From Chlorops oryzae (taxonomy: Eukaryota; Arthropoda; Insecta; Diptera; Chloropidae), in NCBI GenBank assembly GCA_020466095.1, contig CM035808.1, forward strand, positions 71,789,188 through 71,853,187: a stretch of 64,000 nucleotides of DNA, written 5' to 3'. The notes beneath the pieces are model-generated. The model was not told the origin of the DNA. It ran no database searches and was given only the letters and a program-made list of their open reading frames with translations. The position numbers were made by a program, and so were the translations under genes. Below are positions 9,616 to 20,631 of this stretch, piece by piece (within the stretch, counting starts at the first letter, position 1; each line of letters starts with the position of its first letter).

Positions 9616-12600
9616 GTGAACGTAACGACTCCCGCGTGCAAGCTTTGTCCGAAAGAGCATTATCCAATTCGCTCGTGTCCACAATTTTTAAACATGAAAG
9701 TGGACAATCGTTTAGCAAGCATAAAAAAATTCGATTTATGCATTAATTGTTTCGCTCGCGCTCATTCGGTCAAAGACTGCAAAAGCAAATATAGTTGTTT
9801 TACTTGTCACAAGCGTCGTCATACGCTTTTACATCGGGATGTACCCAATCAAAAAAATCCAACGTCCGATGGTCCGTCCACTAGCGCTGTGGCTCAGCAA
9901 CAATTGCTGTCAGCTCAAGTAGGCCCCAATACAGAAAACGAAAACGCTGCAGTGCAGTCGTGTTTGGCGGCGGGGATGACAAGCGTGTTGCTGGGTACGG
10001 CGATGGTGAGACTGGGCTATGAAGACAAGGTCCTGTATGCTAGGGCGCTTTTGGATTCAGGTTCCGAAGGAACAATTATTTCCGAGAAAGTGCTGCGGAA
10101 ACTTCGACTGCCTTCAACTTCAGTGTGTGCCGCCATTAGCGGCGTCGGTGCTTCCGACAATATTATGTCTCGACACTCATGCCGAATTTCTATAGGGTCG
10201 CTTCTATTCGCTGACGTTAGGATCGAAACTACCGCGTTAGTGTTGCCAAGAATAACTGGCGACCTTCCGTCGTGCTCAATAGATAGAGCCTCGTTCGTGA
10301 GTCTGCCTAATATTCCATTAGCAGATAAAAATTTTGCTACTAAATCACCTATTGACGTTTTAATTGGGGCAGATCTTCTTCCAAGTGTCTTGAAAGACAA
10401 CATTAAAATGAATATTTGTGGTTCATTAATAGCACAAGAAACAGTCTTCGGGTGGATTTTGACTGGTCCAATTCTTCACCAAAAATCCTTTTCGATTCGA
10501 ACGAACGTGTGTCTTTGCAATCAGAGCTCGGCGGAAAAAGCGCTCACTCGGTTTTGGGAGGTGGAGGATCTTCCTCAAAAGAGGATAGAATCGGAAGAAG
10601 ACCAATATTGTGAAGAGTTGTTTAAAAGTACCACTAAGAGAGTGAGTGATGGTCGCTATATGGTAGCTTTGCCGTTTAAGGAGAGCTTTCCTCAGGATCC
10701 GAAGATAGGATCGTCGAGAAAAATAGCTTTGGCGCAGTTTTTGCGGAACGAGGCGCGGTTAAATAAAAACCCAAAGTTCAAAATTGAATATGATTCTGTC
10801 ATTCAAGAATATTTAGCGCTCGGGCATATGGAACGGGTTCCAAGCTCGCATACAACTCCTAATTTTTATTTGCCTCACCACGCGGTGATAAAAGAAGAGA
10901 GCACCACAACGAAAGTGCGGGTCGTATTTAACGCCTCCAGTCCGTCTGATAATTCGGTTAGTCTTAACGACGTTCTGCATACTGGGCCTGTATTACAGTC
11001 AGATTTGACACTCCTCCTTAGATGGCGATTTTTCAAAATCGTCTTCAACGCCGATATACAAAAAATGTATAGGCAAATTTTAGTTGCGCCGCATCAGACT
11101 CCATTCCAAAGAATCCTGTTTCGCCAGGCCCCAGGAGAAGATGTCGCAGATTTCGAATTGAAGACGGTGACATTTGGTGTCAACTGCGCCCCCTACCTCG
11201 CGATCCGAACGCTTTTACAGCTAGCGGATGATGTCGAACATTTACTGCCGTTAGCTAGTCATATTCTGAGAGGGTCCATGTATGTAGATGACGTACTAGC
11301 TGGAGGTCATACGATAGAATCTACTATCCAAGCGCGAGACGAGTTGAAAAAAGCTTTAGAGTCAGCAGGATTTCCTTTGAGAAAGTGGACTTCCAATTCT
11401 CAAACAGTGTTGACCGGCATTCCAAAAACCCATCTTCTTCACGAAGATTTCTTTTCGATCGATGAGCATAGTATCGCGAAAACCCTCGGGATTCGGTGGA
11501 ACGCTCAAGCCGATTTGTTCTATTTCAATGCAAAAGCTTTAGAGGAGAAAGCGTCATATACGAAAAGGGAAATTTTGTCGCAGATTGCTAAGTTATTCGA
11601 TCCGGCCGGTTGGCTCGCTCCAATCGTCGTATCTGCGAAAATCTTAATGCAAGATATCTGGCTAGCGCGGATCGATTGGGACGCTCCACTTACTCCTGCT
11701 TGCGTGAAAAAATGGGCAATCTTTTTAAAAAATTTTCCGTATATCAATGATATTAGGGTGCCGCGTTGGGTAGAATTTCAACCAAATTGTGACTTCAAAC
11801 TTCACGGTTTTTGTGACGCCTCCGAAAAGGCGTACGGAGCTGCCTTATATGTGCGTATAGCAAACGCAGATCGGGTGACAACACATCTGCTCGAAGCGAA
11901 GAGTCGAGTCGCCCCTGTAAAAACTGTATCCCTACCTCGATTAGAGTTGTGTGGCGCTGTGATGCTTGCAGAAATGGTGCAAGCGTTCTCACTGCACATG
12001 CCTATAGGTCCACATAAACGATTCTTTTGGACTGATTCTACAATTGTTTTAGCGTGGCTACAAAAACCACCTTGTCATTGGAAAAGTTTTATAGCTAATC
12101 GTGTTTCCAAAATTCTGCATTGCATAGGCCCCTCTAGATGGCTGCATGTTGACTCAGAATGCAATCCAGATGATTTAGCTAGCCGTGGAGTGAATGCTAG
12201 TGACTAAAGGGTTAACGATTTGTGGTGGCATGGGCCAGCGTGGCTTCCTTTACCTTTAGCCCACTGGCGACACCGCGGCTCCACTTTATCCTTTGAAACG
12301 GATGAAGAAAGGAAGCCGCTTCGAACGCATGCTGCTACACTGGATGTGACGGAAGATATTCTCGAGCGATTTTCGGATTATTCTCGAGCCGTCCGATTTC
12401 TGGCGTATGTGTACCGTTTTGTAAAAAACATTCATCCTACGCAGAAATCCATTCAGTCAGTTCAGTTCAGTTCAGTCAGTTCCCCTACCGACACGTTATC
12501 TAGGCGCGAAACGACGGAAATTCAAACGCAGCTTTGTCGATTAGCTCAACGGAAAAATTATGCAACAGAATACGAGTCCCTAAAAAATAAAAAGGCAATA

Positions 12601-13856
12601 GCGTCCACTAGTTCTTTATTGAATCTCAATCCATTTCTCGATAGGGATGATGTGATGAGAGTGAATAGCAGATTAGCCGCGAGTCCTAGTCTCTCATATA
12701 ATGAGAGACATCCGATTATAATTCCTTATAATTGTCAGCTATCCCGACTTCTAGTGCGATTTCATCATACAATTTCGCTTCATGGTGGAAACGCACTCGT
12801 TCTAAGATTAATTCGAACACAGTTTAGGATTCCAAAAGTGAAAAATTTAATTAAAACAGTTATTCACAATTGTAAAGCGTGTATTTTACATAAGCGCAAA
12901 TTGAGGTCACAAATGATGGGCATCCTTCCTCCTGAGCGTACGATATTGGATAGGCCATTCCTCCACACTGGTATTGACTTCGCAGGCCCCTTTGAAATTA
13001 AAAGCGCAGCCGGCCGTTCAAGGATTGTAACAAAAGGTTACGCTTGTGTTTTTGTTTGTTTTGCAACAAAGGCCATTCATCTTGAGGCAGTCTCTGACCT
13101 CTCCACCCCAGCTTTTCTAGCGTCGTTCAATCGGTTTGTCGCAAGGCGGGGCTGTCCAGGCCATCTTTACTCCGACAATGGTAAAAATTTCGTAGGTGCG
13201 TCTCGCCAACTGTATGCCAAGTTCGTCAGTACCTCACGTGATGCTGTCCTTGCACAGCAGGTTTACCACAAAATTGTGTGGCATTTCATTCCCCCCGGAG
13301 CCTCATATGGGAGGGCTTTGGGAGGCCGGCGTTCGCAGTTTCAAAGCTCATTTCGTAAAAGTGATCGGTACATGCAAGTTGACCGAAGAATTTACAACAG
13401 GTCTTGTTCGCATTGAGGCCTGTTTAAATTCTCGTCCCATCTCTCCAATGTCCGAAAATCCGTCGGATCTTGCCGCATTAACTCCGGGACATTTCCTAAT
13501 AGGTGGCCCATTACTGGCTCCTCCTGAGCCACGTTTCAACGAAAATCCATTATACCATTATAAATCGTTGGCAGCGTTTGAAAGCGTTTAATCAAGAATT
13601 TTGTAATCGGTGGAAAAATGAGTATTTGTCCGAACTCCATAAACGCACTAAATGGAAACAAGGAAACGAAAATTTAGTGGTCGACTCACTCGTAGTAATA
13701 AAAGACGAGAACTTACCCGTGACGTCATGGCGCTTGGGTAGGGTGGTAAAGGTATACGAAGGGCGGGACGGACGCGTTCGTGTGGCGGATATCCGTACGG
13801 AGAAAGGCATTGTCACACGACCTATCGTCAAATTAGTCAGCCTTCCGCCTCAATAA
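9616..13856 (+). pseudogene. BEL-1 pol: knuckle, protease, RT, RNase H, integrase
   Basis: Domains in order: BEL-type zinc knuckles (CKLCPKEHYPIRSC, CINCFARAHSVKDC, CFTCHKRRHTLLH); protease ALLDSGSEGTII near residue 143; RT with the YVDD motif (GSMYVDDVLAGG, about 11275-11310); RNase H (HGFCDASEKAYGAAL); integrase HHCC (HHTISLHGG ... CKACILHK) and catalytic D, D, E in GIDFAGPF, YSDNGKNF and GGLWEAGVRSFK; C-terminal ADIRTEKG tail. The copy has an in-frame TAA at 12205-12207 (frame then continues LWWHGPAWL), a frameshift near 13303 and another near 13550. It therefore cannot make a full protein. The first frame opens without a convincing ATG because gag is missing upstream. Confidence 0.9.
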
Positions 13857-13940
13857 CATCCCTTCTCTCCTTTTTCTTGTTCCATCCCGCTCCTAGATTC
13901 CGCATATTCCGCCCATTCCGCATATTCCGTAATCAACAAA

Positions 13941-14777
13941 ATGTCGATTAACGCAGCCGCAAACATCGTCGCCGAGAAACCTGCCGAACAACCGGCAACA
14001 ACTTCCAAAAATCCATCGTCTAAAGGTCGATCTAGACCTGAGTTCGCGTGCCGAGTCTGTCGCGGTGTGCATGCGTTGCGATTTTGCCAAAAATTTCTGC
14101 CCATGAATATCGAGAAGCGTTTGCGGACTGTACTTTTGCGGAAATATTGTCCGAAATGCCTTGCGCATAGCCATTCCTCTGGCATCTGCGAAAGTACAGC
14201 CTGCTGCCGCTATTACGGAAAAAGGCACCACAGTTTGCTGCACATGCATGAACGACTCGGAGAGAGGTCAGCTGAACGTCCAATGCATGCAATCCAGCTC
14301 CTTTGGCAGCAAAAGGCCATATTAATGCCAACTGCGCAGATCCGGTTGCAGGTGGGGAGCCATCTACATTTTGTCCGAGCGCTCGTAGACCAATGTAGTC
14401 CGGTTAATCGCGTGACCGTCAGTGCGGTTAAAGATCTGCACATATCCACGACAACAGTGGATAAGGAAATTCTATGCCGCCTCACTATTCGAGCCCGACA
14501 TGATTTAAATGTCAAAATCGAGGGCATTTTTCACGTTTGCGATCAAATAAATATTGCATCACCATCGCAGGCAATGAATCCCGCAGTCGCACAAGCGTAT
14601 TGCAATTTAACTTTAGCGGATCCGGGCTTCTTTGAGCATACGCCAGTTAACGTCGTATTAGGTTGCGACTTTTATCCGAACCTCCTCCTGAGCGATGTGC
14701 GCCCAGCGCACGGGAACGATCCTTTCGGGCAAAACACGGTGCTTGGGTGGGTACTCTCCGGTGCCTACTCCAAGTAG
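13941..14777 (+). CDS. BEL-1 third ORF: knuckle plus protease-like protein
   Basis: An intact 278-residue ORF starting at an ATG 84 bp after pol. Residues about 35-100 repeat the BEL zinc-knuckle plan (CRVCRGVHALRFCQKFL, CPKCLAHSHSSGIC, CCRYYGKRHHSLLHMH). Residues about 135-278 match the BEL protease region block by block: VRALVDQCSPVNRVTV at the active-site strand, VVLGCDFYPNLLL, and VLGWVLSGAY at the end. The active-site triplet reads D-Q-C where other BEL proteases read D-S-G or D-Q-G, so the Gly is replaced and catalysis is doubtful. It lies where env sits in some elements but has no signal peptide or membrane segment. A structural or RNA-binding role is inference. Unlike pol, it has no breaks. 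Confidence 0.75.
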   Translation: MSINAAANIVAEKPAEQPATTSKNPSSKGRSRPEFACRVCRGVHALRFCQKFLPMNIEKRLRTVLLRKYCPKCLAHSHSSGICESTACCRYYGKRHHSLLHMHERLGERSAERPMHAIQLLWQQKAILMPTAQIRLQVGSHLHFVRALVDQCSPVNRVTVSAVKDLHISTTTVDKEILCRLTIRARHDLNVKIEGIFHVCDQINIASPSQAMNPAVAQAYCNLTLADPGFFEHTPVNVVLGCDFYPNLLLSDVRPAHGNDPFGQNTVLGWVLSGAYSK

Positions 14778-15019
14778 TAGTATTAGTACCACTCCCGTTC
14801 ATATATACAAAAAAAAAAAAATATTTCGATAATTAAATGGATTTACTTGAATTAAAATACAAATGCACTTACCCATATGCAAACGTTTCTTTATTTATTC
14901 CTTCTATACAGCAGCTGATGTTAAGCACTTCGCTTGGGAACCTTCTCTTTCTTCTGGGAATTGCTGCCGAATATTTTCTATTTTTTGTTTATTGCAGAAT
15001 ACTGCAAGGCCGGCGGCAA
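14778..15019 (+). other. BEL-1 3' non-coding region
   Basis: AT-rich sequence with an A-run near 14811, between the third ORF and the polypurine tract. No gene is seen; the 89-codon frame at 14837 has no recognisable content. Confidence 0.5.
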
Positions 15020-15313
15020 TGTTCAGGTCGGAACAGTAAGATCAAAACAAAGATCGAAACCCTTAGAAAGAGAAGGCTCCTAATGCCTAATTTTAGTACA
15101 CTATAACACTAGCCTTATACCGGGCGAAATATAACACTTTGTTTCGTTACGAGGAGTAAGCTCGGCTTCCGTTCGGGCTTACTTCCTCACTTACTTTCTG
15201 GAGCTCCATCAAAAAGTCAAAGTAAATTACATCTACATTTCAGTCCACGTTCGGAAATCAGCTAAAGTTCATCTTTGCACAAACTTCATCTTGGCACAAA
15301 CTTTATATTGGCA
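15020..15313 (+). repeat. BEL-1 3' LTR
   Basis: Starts TGTTCAGGTCGG after the purine-rich GCAAGGCCGGCGGCAA, a plausible polypurine tract. It carries two copies of the CATCTT(T/G)GCACAAACTT unit. It ends in GGCA, where gypsy-1 leader resumes. Confidence 0.85.
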
Positions 15314-15947
15314 TACATCACAATCACCTACATCAAACACATCCATCCAGAATCACACCCAAAACATCCTCTTTTGCGTCGTTGTTTCGTCGTTCTTTTC
15401 GGTATATAGACGCGCAACTATATATTCTCGAAATTTCTTTTTTTTTTGCCGTTAGAAAAACAATGGCCGTCTTTAGAAGCGTCTTTTCGAAATTTTACTT
15501 TCGCGATAAGCGATTTTAATTTTGTATTTCGCGAACCGTCTTATTTTCCGTTTGATTTTTAATTTACGTTAAATGAAACACGTTTTCGATTTACGTTTGG
15601 TTGTCTCCTAAAATTTCGGTTGAACCTCCAATTTGTGGAGTTTTAAGTTTCAATAACAAATTAAATCGTTTTTATTTTCTTTAAGTTTAAAATGAGTACT
15701 GAAGATAAAAGAATTTGACAAAAGAAAAAATAACTTATTCTGCTTTTGGCTCAATATATATAAGAAAATACGTGTTTGAAACTTATTGAATTTAACAGTC
15801 GTCTTTAATTCGCGCCGTCGTTGCGTTGCCGTCTCAACTCGCTATCGTCTTCTTCGCAACAAACTTCACTGCCCGCTTTGCAACTCGATTCGTTCATCTC
15901 CGAGTTAACCAAGTTGCGCCGTATGTCTGTCTCTTTCATTCCCACAT
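15314..15947 (-). repeat. Gypsy-1 5' leader and 5' LTR
   Basis: The outer 130 bp (15816-15947) matches the LTR fragment at 2831-2970 and begins TGTGGGAATG on the minus strand. The remainder is AT-rich with TATATA blocks (15405, 15758) and no ORF; the LTR/leader boundary and primer-binding site could not be fixed. Confidence 0.6.
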
Positions 15948-17337
15948 TAGTGGTAGTGAAAATTTTAGTGCAATAAATATTTAGTCCGTTGTGCCCATCT
16001 ATGCCCCCTACAATTCGTAAAAATAGTTTTTGAATATTCGTTTTATGTTTCATGCTATATGTATAACATTTATAATAATATCAATAAAATAGCTATATAA
16101 TATCATTACGTACTATTTAACATGAAACTTCATTTGATTTTAAGGGATTTTGTTTGGAAGAATTTACGTAATTATTGGATAGGCGCTTTCTACAGAAAAA
16201 ATAGTAAAAGGGATTTTTGAGTCGCCGATGGAAAATTTTGGTCAAAAGGTTTTTCCACACTTAATTGCATCATGTAGGTTTGCCCGGCGTCCGAAGAGGG
16301 AATCGCATGGGTCACTCTCTTACCCCTAAGTATAAGCGAATTTTGCTTATTTCGATATGTTTTAGTTTTGCAATCGTTACACAAATGAATTCTTACGTCT
16401 TATTTGGCCCCTCTCTCGACAAATGTGATTGAAAACATTGTGTAATATGCGATTTATCAGCATTGTTAAATGATTGAGACCCCAGTCAATTTCTTGCGGA
16501 CGCTCTTGCTGATTAATATCAAAACGTCGGCGTTGCCATCTGCCTATTTTATCCCTTCTTAAACATTTGTTGCATTAAAGGTAGTAAAAATACATTAACG
16601 TTTTATTTACAAGTTTATGAATACATAGCGTCAACGGAATTTAATGATTATAGTCTCAAAAAATTCGTCGCTAATTTACGTCTTTAGAACTTGAGTCGAA
16701 ATTTTAGTTTTTTTAGGGCATGTCCATTTTGCAATCTGCTGAAAAAAGCAACCCAAAATTGAATTTATAAAAAATCGTAGTAATAATTTGACGTTTATAA
16801 AACATTGAAAAAACATTGAAAACGTTATTTTATATAGTTTTCAGATCTGCATACTAAATATTTTTATTCTTTTTTTTCGGAAAATAAAGACTCCCAAGAT
16901 GACGTATCTTTTTAAGACCCGACAAATTCGACTTTGAGTAGCCCCAAATCCGCACAATATTAACTGATTCTGTTGTTTTATATCTAAAAAGAAACGTGAG
17001 TCTGTTGTCTATAAAGTGGCATTCATTTCCGGATCGAAAAAATATGTCTTGCGTACAAAATTTAGATGAAACTAGCACAACCCAAGTTTTTCCCCATACA
17101 AATCACTTTCCAGATTTGAAGGCCCATGAGCGACCTCTAAAACTTAATCCATCCCGATAAAACTTTATATATATTATTTTTAGACCAATTTCAACATGTT
17201 GAGACTATGGCACGTTTTATTTTCGAACAATAAACTTTCCCAATACATTGAGCGGCCACTGTTATGTATATATGTATACGAAAAATTGCGCTAGATATAC
17301 CGACCCATATATATCAAATTGTTCAGATATATATATA
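15948..17337. other. Non-coding stretch, no gene seen
   Basis: About 1.4 kb of AT-rich sequence with only short frames of no recognisable content. It may be host intergenic DNA or an eroded repeat. Confidence 0.5.
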
Positions 17338-17549
17338 CAGGGTGTCCCGGGAAAAAGTGTACAAAATGAAACCCTCAATAGCTCAAATAAATAGGAGTAT
17401 TTTTTGCTTTTACACCACCTATCTAAGTGGTACCGTTTAGGAGATATGGCACTTTGAAAAAACTGCACTTTTCAATGCATTTTTGAGCCTTTTAAACAAT
17501 TTTGAGTATTTTCAAAAAACTACTTCTTTAAAATAAAAATTTCAAAATC
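17338..17549 (+). repeat. Left terminal inverted repeat of rosa-like element
   Basis: Pairs with 20422-20634, with scattered substitutions. TA at 17336-17337 is the target dinucleotide. Confidence 0.85.
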
Positions 17550-17600
17550 TTAGAAGGCCTTGATAAATTAATTTGGAGCTTAGTTGTTTAAAAAAAAAAC

Positions 17601-17948
17601 ACAATAACTACAACTGACACTTGGCTATAGTGAGAAAAAATCGCAGAGACGGGCAAGGGGAGGTGGAAAAATTGTATGGAAAATGGACTTTCACCACGCA
17701 GTTAGACAGTCAACAACGACAAAACAGCCACAGAAAAAGTTTGGTCTTTCGCCAAAACGTGTGTACGTACAATGTCAGTATCACTAACACAGCCACATAA
17801 AAATTGAAACTCCCCACAAAAGTCAAAAAAGAAATCATTCGCTTTCACTTTCGCACACGGTTATTGTTGTCCATCTTTCTCTTACCAACATGAGCTTATC
17901 AAACCCACGTTAGTGAAAAAAATTTAGAGTGTCAGTTGTAGTTATTGT
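17601..17948. mobile_element. MITE inside the rosa-like element
   Basis: Perfect 21-bp inverted ends starting ACAATAACTACAACTGACAC at 17601-17621 and 17928-17948 enclose about 306 bp without an ORF. It lies between the transposase stop and the left inverted repeat. No target duplication is clear, so the superfamily is not assigned. Confidence 0.65.
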
Positions 17949-17964
17949 ATGATAAAAACAAACT

Positions 17965-18913
17965 TTATTGAAATTGTTCAAAATGGGACCGCTGCACTTG
18001 AATACATTTTAAATAACGGCGCCGTATTTCTGACCTAGTAACATTTAACGTCATCTCTTCTTGAACTGTTCCAAATGCCAGAGCTATTTTTTGCTTAAGG
18101 TGCTCACAGTCTAGAATTTCTTCGTCATAAACGAGCGCTTTTGCTCGTCCCCACACATAAAAATCTAGGGGTGTTAAATCTGGAGACCTGGGTGGCCATT
18201 TTATTGGTCCATTTCTACCAATCCAATTCGTGCCATATTCTTCGCATAAATAATTTGTAACGACTCTGCTTGAATGAACTGGACATCCATCTTGTTGAAA
18301 TGTCATTCCTGCTATTTCGTTTAATGGCAAGTCTTCTATTAAAGCCTGCAATTAATTTCGAAGAAAATTTAGGTAATCCAAAGAGTTTAGCCGCTGTCGC
18401 AAATAAAAAGGTCCGAGTATGTGGTTTCCTGCAATTGTATTTTTTGAGTTAAAGATGAATAAAACAAAAGTGTTTTCTACCGATGACGGCCGCCCAGACA
18501 TTGACGCTAAATTTGTGTTGATGCCTTTTTTGAAATTTTGTGTGGATTTTCGACTGAGTAATGGTGCAAATTATGCAAATTTGTTATTCCTTCGCGATTA
18601 AAATTTGAACTCATCGGTCCACAAAATGTGCTTGAAAAAGTTTGGATTCGCTTCATCCTTTGCAAGCATCAATGTGCAAAAATGGAGTCGCTTTTGACAA
18701 TCATCACCGTGTAGTGCTTGCACGGTCGTGAAATGGTATGGATGAAGAAGTTGAAATACCAGTTTCGCTTGATATCTTCCGTACGCTTGTTGTTGGATCT
18801 GATTCTACCGAATCCAAAACAGATTCCGCAACATTTGATTCGAAGACCCTATTCCGATTCCTATTTGATTTTGAGACGCACCCTGTTTCTCGCAGACGAG
18901 CAAATGTTTTAAA
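17965..18913 (-). pseudogene. Rosa-like transposase, middle and C-terminal part
   Basis: From 18913 downward: second helix-turn-helix part (TFARLRETGCVSKSNR, DPTTSVRKISSETGIS), then VQALHGDDCQKRLHFC and the first catalytic Asp (FKHILWTDE), then a decayed stretch with stops and frame changes (about 18360-18600), then QALIEDLPLNEIAGM, the second Asp in FQQDGCPVH, and PPRSPDLTPLDFYVWG with the third Asp. The C-terminus is at 17965. Several breaks make it inactive. Confidence 0.85.
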
Positions 18914-20214
18914 ACAAGTAAGAAAGCTAAAGTCGGTCAAGCCCGACTTTGAAATACCCAGCGTCCCGACATTATGAGTGCACTATGTTTTTCTTCTCTA
19001 TTTGTGGGCGTGGCAGTGGGAGGGCCACATAAATTATTTCCCTACACCCTTCATTCGCCTTGGTGAACCTATGTTGCGAATTCGAAGCTTCTACGCCTTT
19101 TACTTCGGAAGTTACGAAAAATCTTCATTTGTGGGCGTGGCAGTGGGCGGGCTACATAAAATTTTTACCTACACCTTTCATTCGCCTTGGTGAACCTATG
19201 TTGCGAATTTGAAGCTTCTACGCCTTTTACTTCGGAAGTTACGAAAAATCTTCATTTGTGGGCGTGGCAGTGGGCGGGCCACATAAAATTTTTACCTACA
19301 ACTTTCATTCGCCTTGGTGAACCTATGTTGCGAATTCGAAGCTTCTACGCCTTTTACTTCGGAAGTTACGAAAAATCTTCATTTGTGGGCGTGGCAGTGG
19401 GCGGGCCACATAAAATTTTTACCTACACCTTTCATTCGCCTTGGTGAACCTATGTTGCGAATTCGAAGCTTCTACGCCTTTTACTTCGGAAGTTACGAAA
19501 AATCTGCATTTGTGGGCGTGGCAGCGGGCGGGCCAGTTAAATTTTTTCCCTACACCTTTCGTTTGCCTTGGTCAACCTATGTTACGAATTTGAAGCGTCT
19601 ACGCCTATTAATTCGGAAGTTACGAAAAATCTCCATTTGTGGGCGTGAAAGTGGGCGGGCCATATAAATTTTCTTCCTATACCTTTCATTCGCCTTGGTC
19701 AACCTATGTTGCGAATTTGAACCTTCTGCGCCTTTTACTTCACAAGTTACGATAAGCCCTTATTTGTGGGCGTGGCTCACGGAGGGCGGTGTCCATTTTT
19801 TGCCAGGATATGTCCCTTTTTGTAGTTTACCAGTACACCAAATATCAATGGAATGTGTTGAGTGGTTCGCAAGTTACAAGCATTTTACTGAAAACACATT
19901 ATATTCATTTGTGGGCGTGGCAGTGGGCGGATGTCTCCCATTTATACTTAGGATCATACTCGGATCCCGATATACCTGTGTGCCAAATTTCGACTTGATT
20001 GGTCCAGCCGTTTCGGAGGAGATCCGACCACGGACGGACGGACAGACGGACGGACGGACGGACGGACAGACGGACAGACGGACATGTCTAAATCGATTCA
20101 GTTTTTGATCCTGATCATTTCTATATATATATATGTCTATATCTCCGGAGATTAGTTCTCCCTGTTACAAGATTCGCACAAAACTAATATACCCCGCTTA
20201 CGCTGGGTATAAAA
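18914..20214 (+). mobile_element. DINE/mini-me-like element with internal 127-bp tandem repeats
   Basis: Same ends (CAAGTAAG..., ...CTGGGTATAAAAA), (ACGG/ACAG)n run (about 20030-20085) and core (ATGTCTAAATCGATTCAG ... TGATCATTTCTATATA) as 4195-5079. The left end also has an inverted pair AAGTCGG/CCGACTT. Its body is a tandem array of GTGGGCGTGGCAGTGGG units. It inserted in the transposase of the rosa-like element. Confidence 0.8.
18995..19790 (+). repeat. 127-bp tandem repeat within the DINE
   Basis: TTTGTGGGCGTGG recurs at 19128, 19255, 19382 and on, exactly 127 bp apart, for about six units, with a further diverged one near 19908. As 127 is not a multiple of three, a frame shifts phase each unit; the frames seen here (CEFEASTPFTSEV, WAWQWAGH) are products of the repeat and not a gene. 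Confidence 0.85.
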
Positions 20215-20343
20215 AACTGTTTTATGTGGCACAGGTCTGTGAGGGAATGATTCGGAATACATCCTTCGGGCTGCCGTGGAATTTCCGTTAGCTTTTCCGT
20301 AAAAAAACACGAAATCAGCGTATTCTTCGTTTGAAAACTTCAT
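20215..20343 (-). pseudogene. Rosa-like transposase, N-terminal part
   Basis: ATG at 20343 opens MKFSNEEYADFVFFYGKANG and SFPHRPVPHKTV, the first helix-turn-helix of Tc1/mariner-type transposases. The DINE at 18914-20214 separates it from TFARLRETG; removing the DINE brings the two together within a T-run. Confidence 0.8.
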
Positions 20344-20421
20344 TGCGAGGGCGAATAAACATAAACAGAAACATAAACTCAACACATTTTCTATTACAAA
20401 ATATTCAAAAGAATACCTACT

Positions 20422-20631
20422 CAGATTTTGAATTTTTGATTTTAAAGAAGTAGTTTTCTGAAAATACTCAAAATTGTTTTAAAAGGCTCAAAAATGAATT
20501 GAAAAGTGCAGTTTTTTCAAAGTGCAATATCTCCTAAACGGTACCACTTAGATAGATGGTGTAAAAGCCAAAAATACTCCTTTTATCGAGCTATTGAGGG
20601 TTTCATTTTTTACACTTTTTCCCGGGACACC

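Larger units (their letters stand above)
9267..15313 (+). mobile_element. BEL/Pao retrotransposon (BEL-1) with both LTRs
   Basis: LTRs at 9267-9543 and 15020-15313 start TGTTCAGGTCGGAACAGTAA and end GGCA. Between them lie pol (zinc knuckle, protease, RT, RNase H, integrase) and an extra ORF. The 5' leader and main gag body are missing: only about 70 bp separates the LTR from the knuckle coding region, so the copy is gag-deleted. The LTRs differ by a handful of substitutions and one 17-bp unit, so insertion is fairly recent. A matching 5-bp target duplication was not found. Confidence 0.9.
2831..15947 (-). mobile_element. Ty3/gypsy element (gypsy-1), minus strand, with three nested insertions
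   Basis: Read on the minus strand, the order is LTR piece (15947 downward), leader, gag (9246 to 8583, then 6079 to 5511), protease (5560 to 5080), RT and RNase H (4194 to 2971), LTR piece (2970 to 2831). The two LTR pieces share about 130 bp, for example the block TTGCGTTGCC ... TGTCTCTTTCATTCCCACAT. The coding parts join across the inserts without loss: gag resumes after the 6083-8579 element and pol resumes after the 4195-5079 element. Integrase is absent: RNase H runs into the LTR, so the copy is internally deleted and non-autonomous. Confidence 0.8.

Noticed and set aside
18978..19667. Several plus-strand ORFs with repeated CEFEASTPFTSEV and WAWQWAGH blocks
   Set aside because: They come from a 127-bp non-coding tandem repeat read in shifting phases inside a DINE element.
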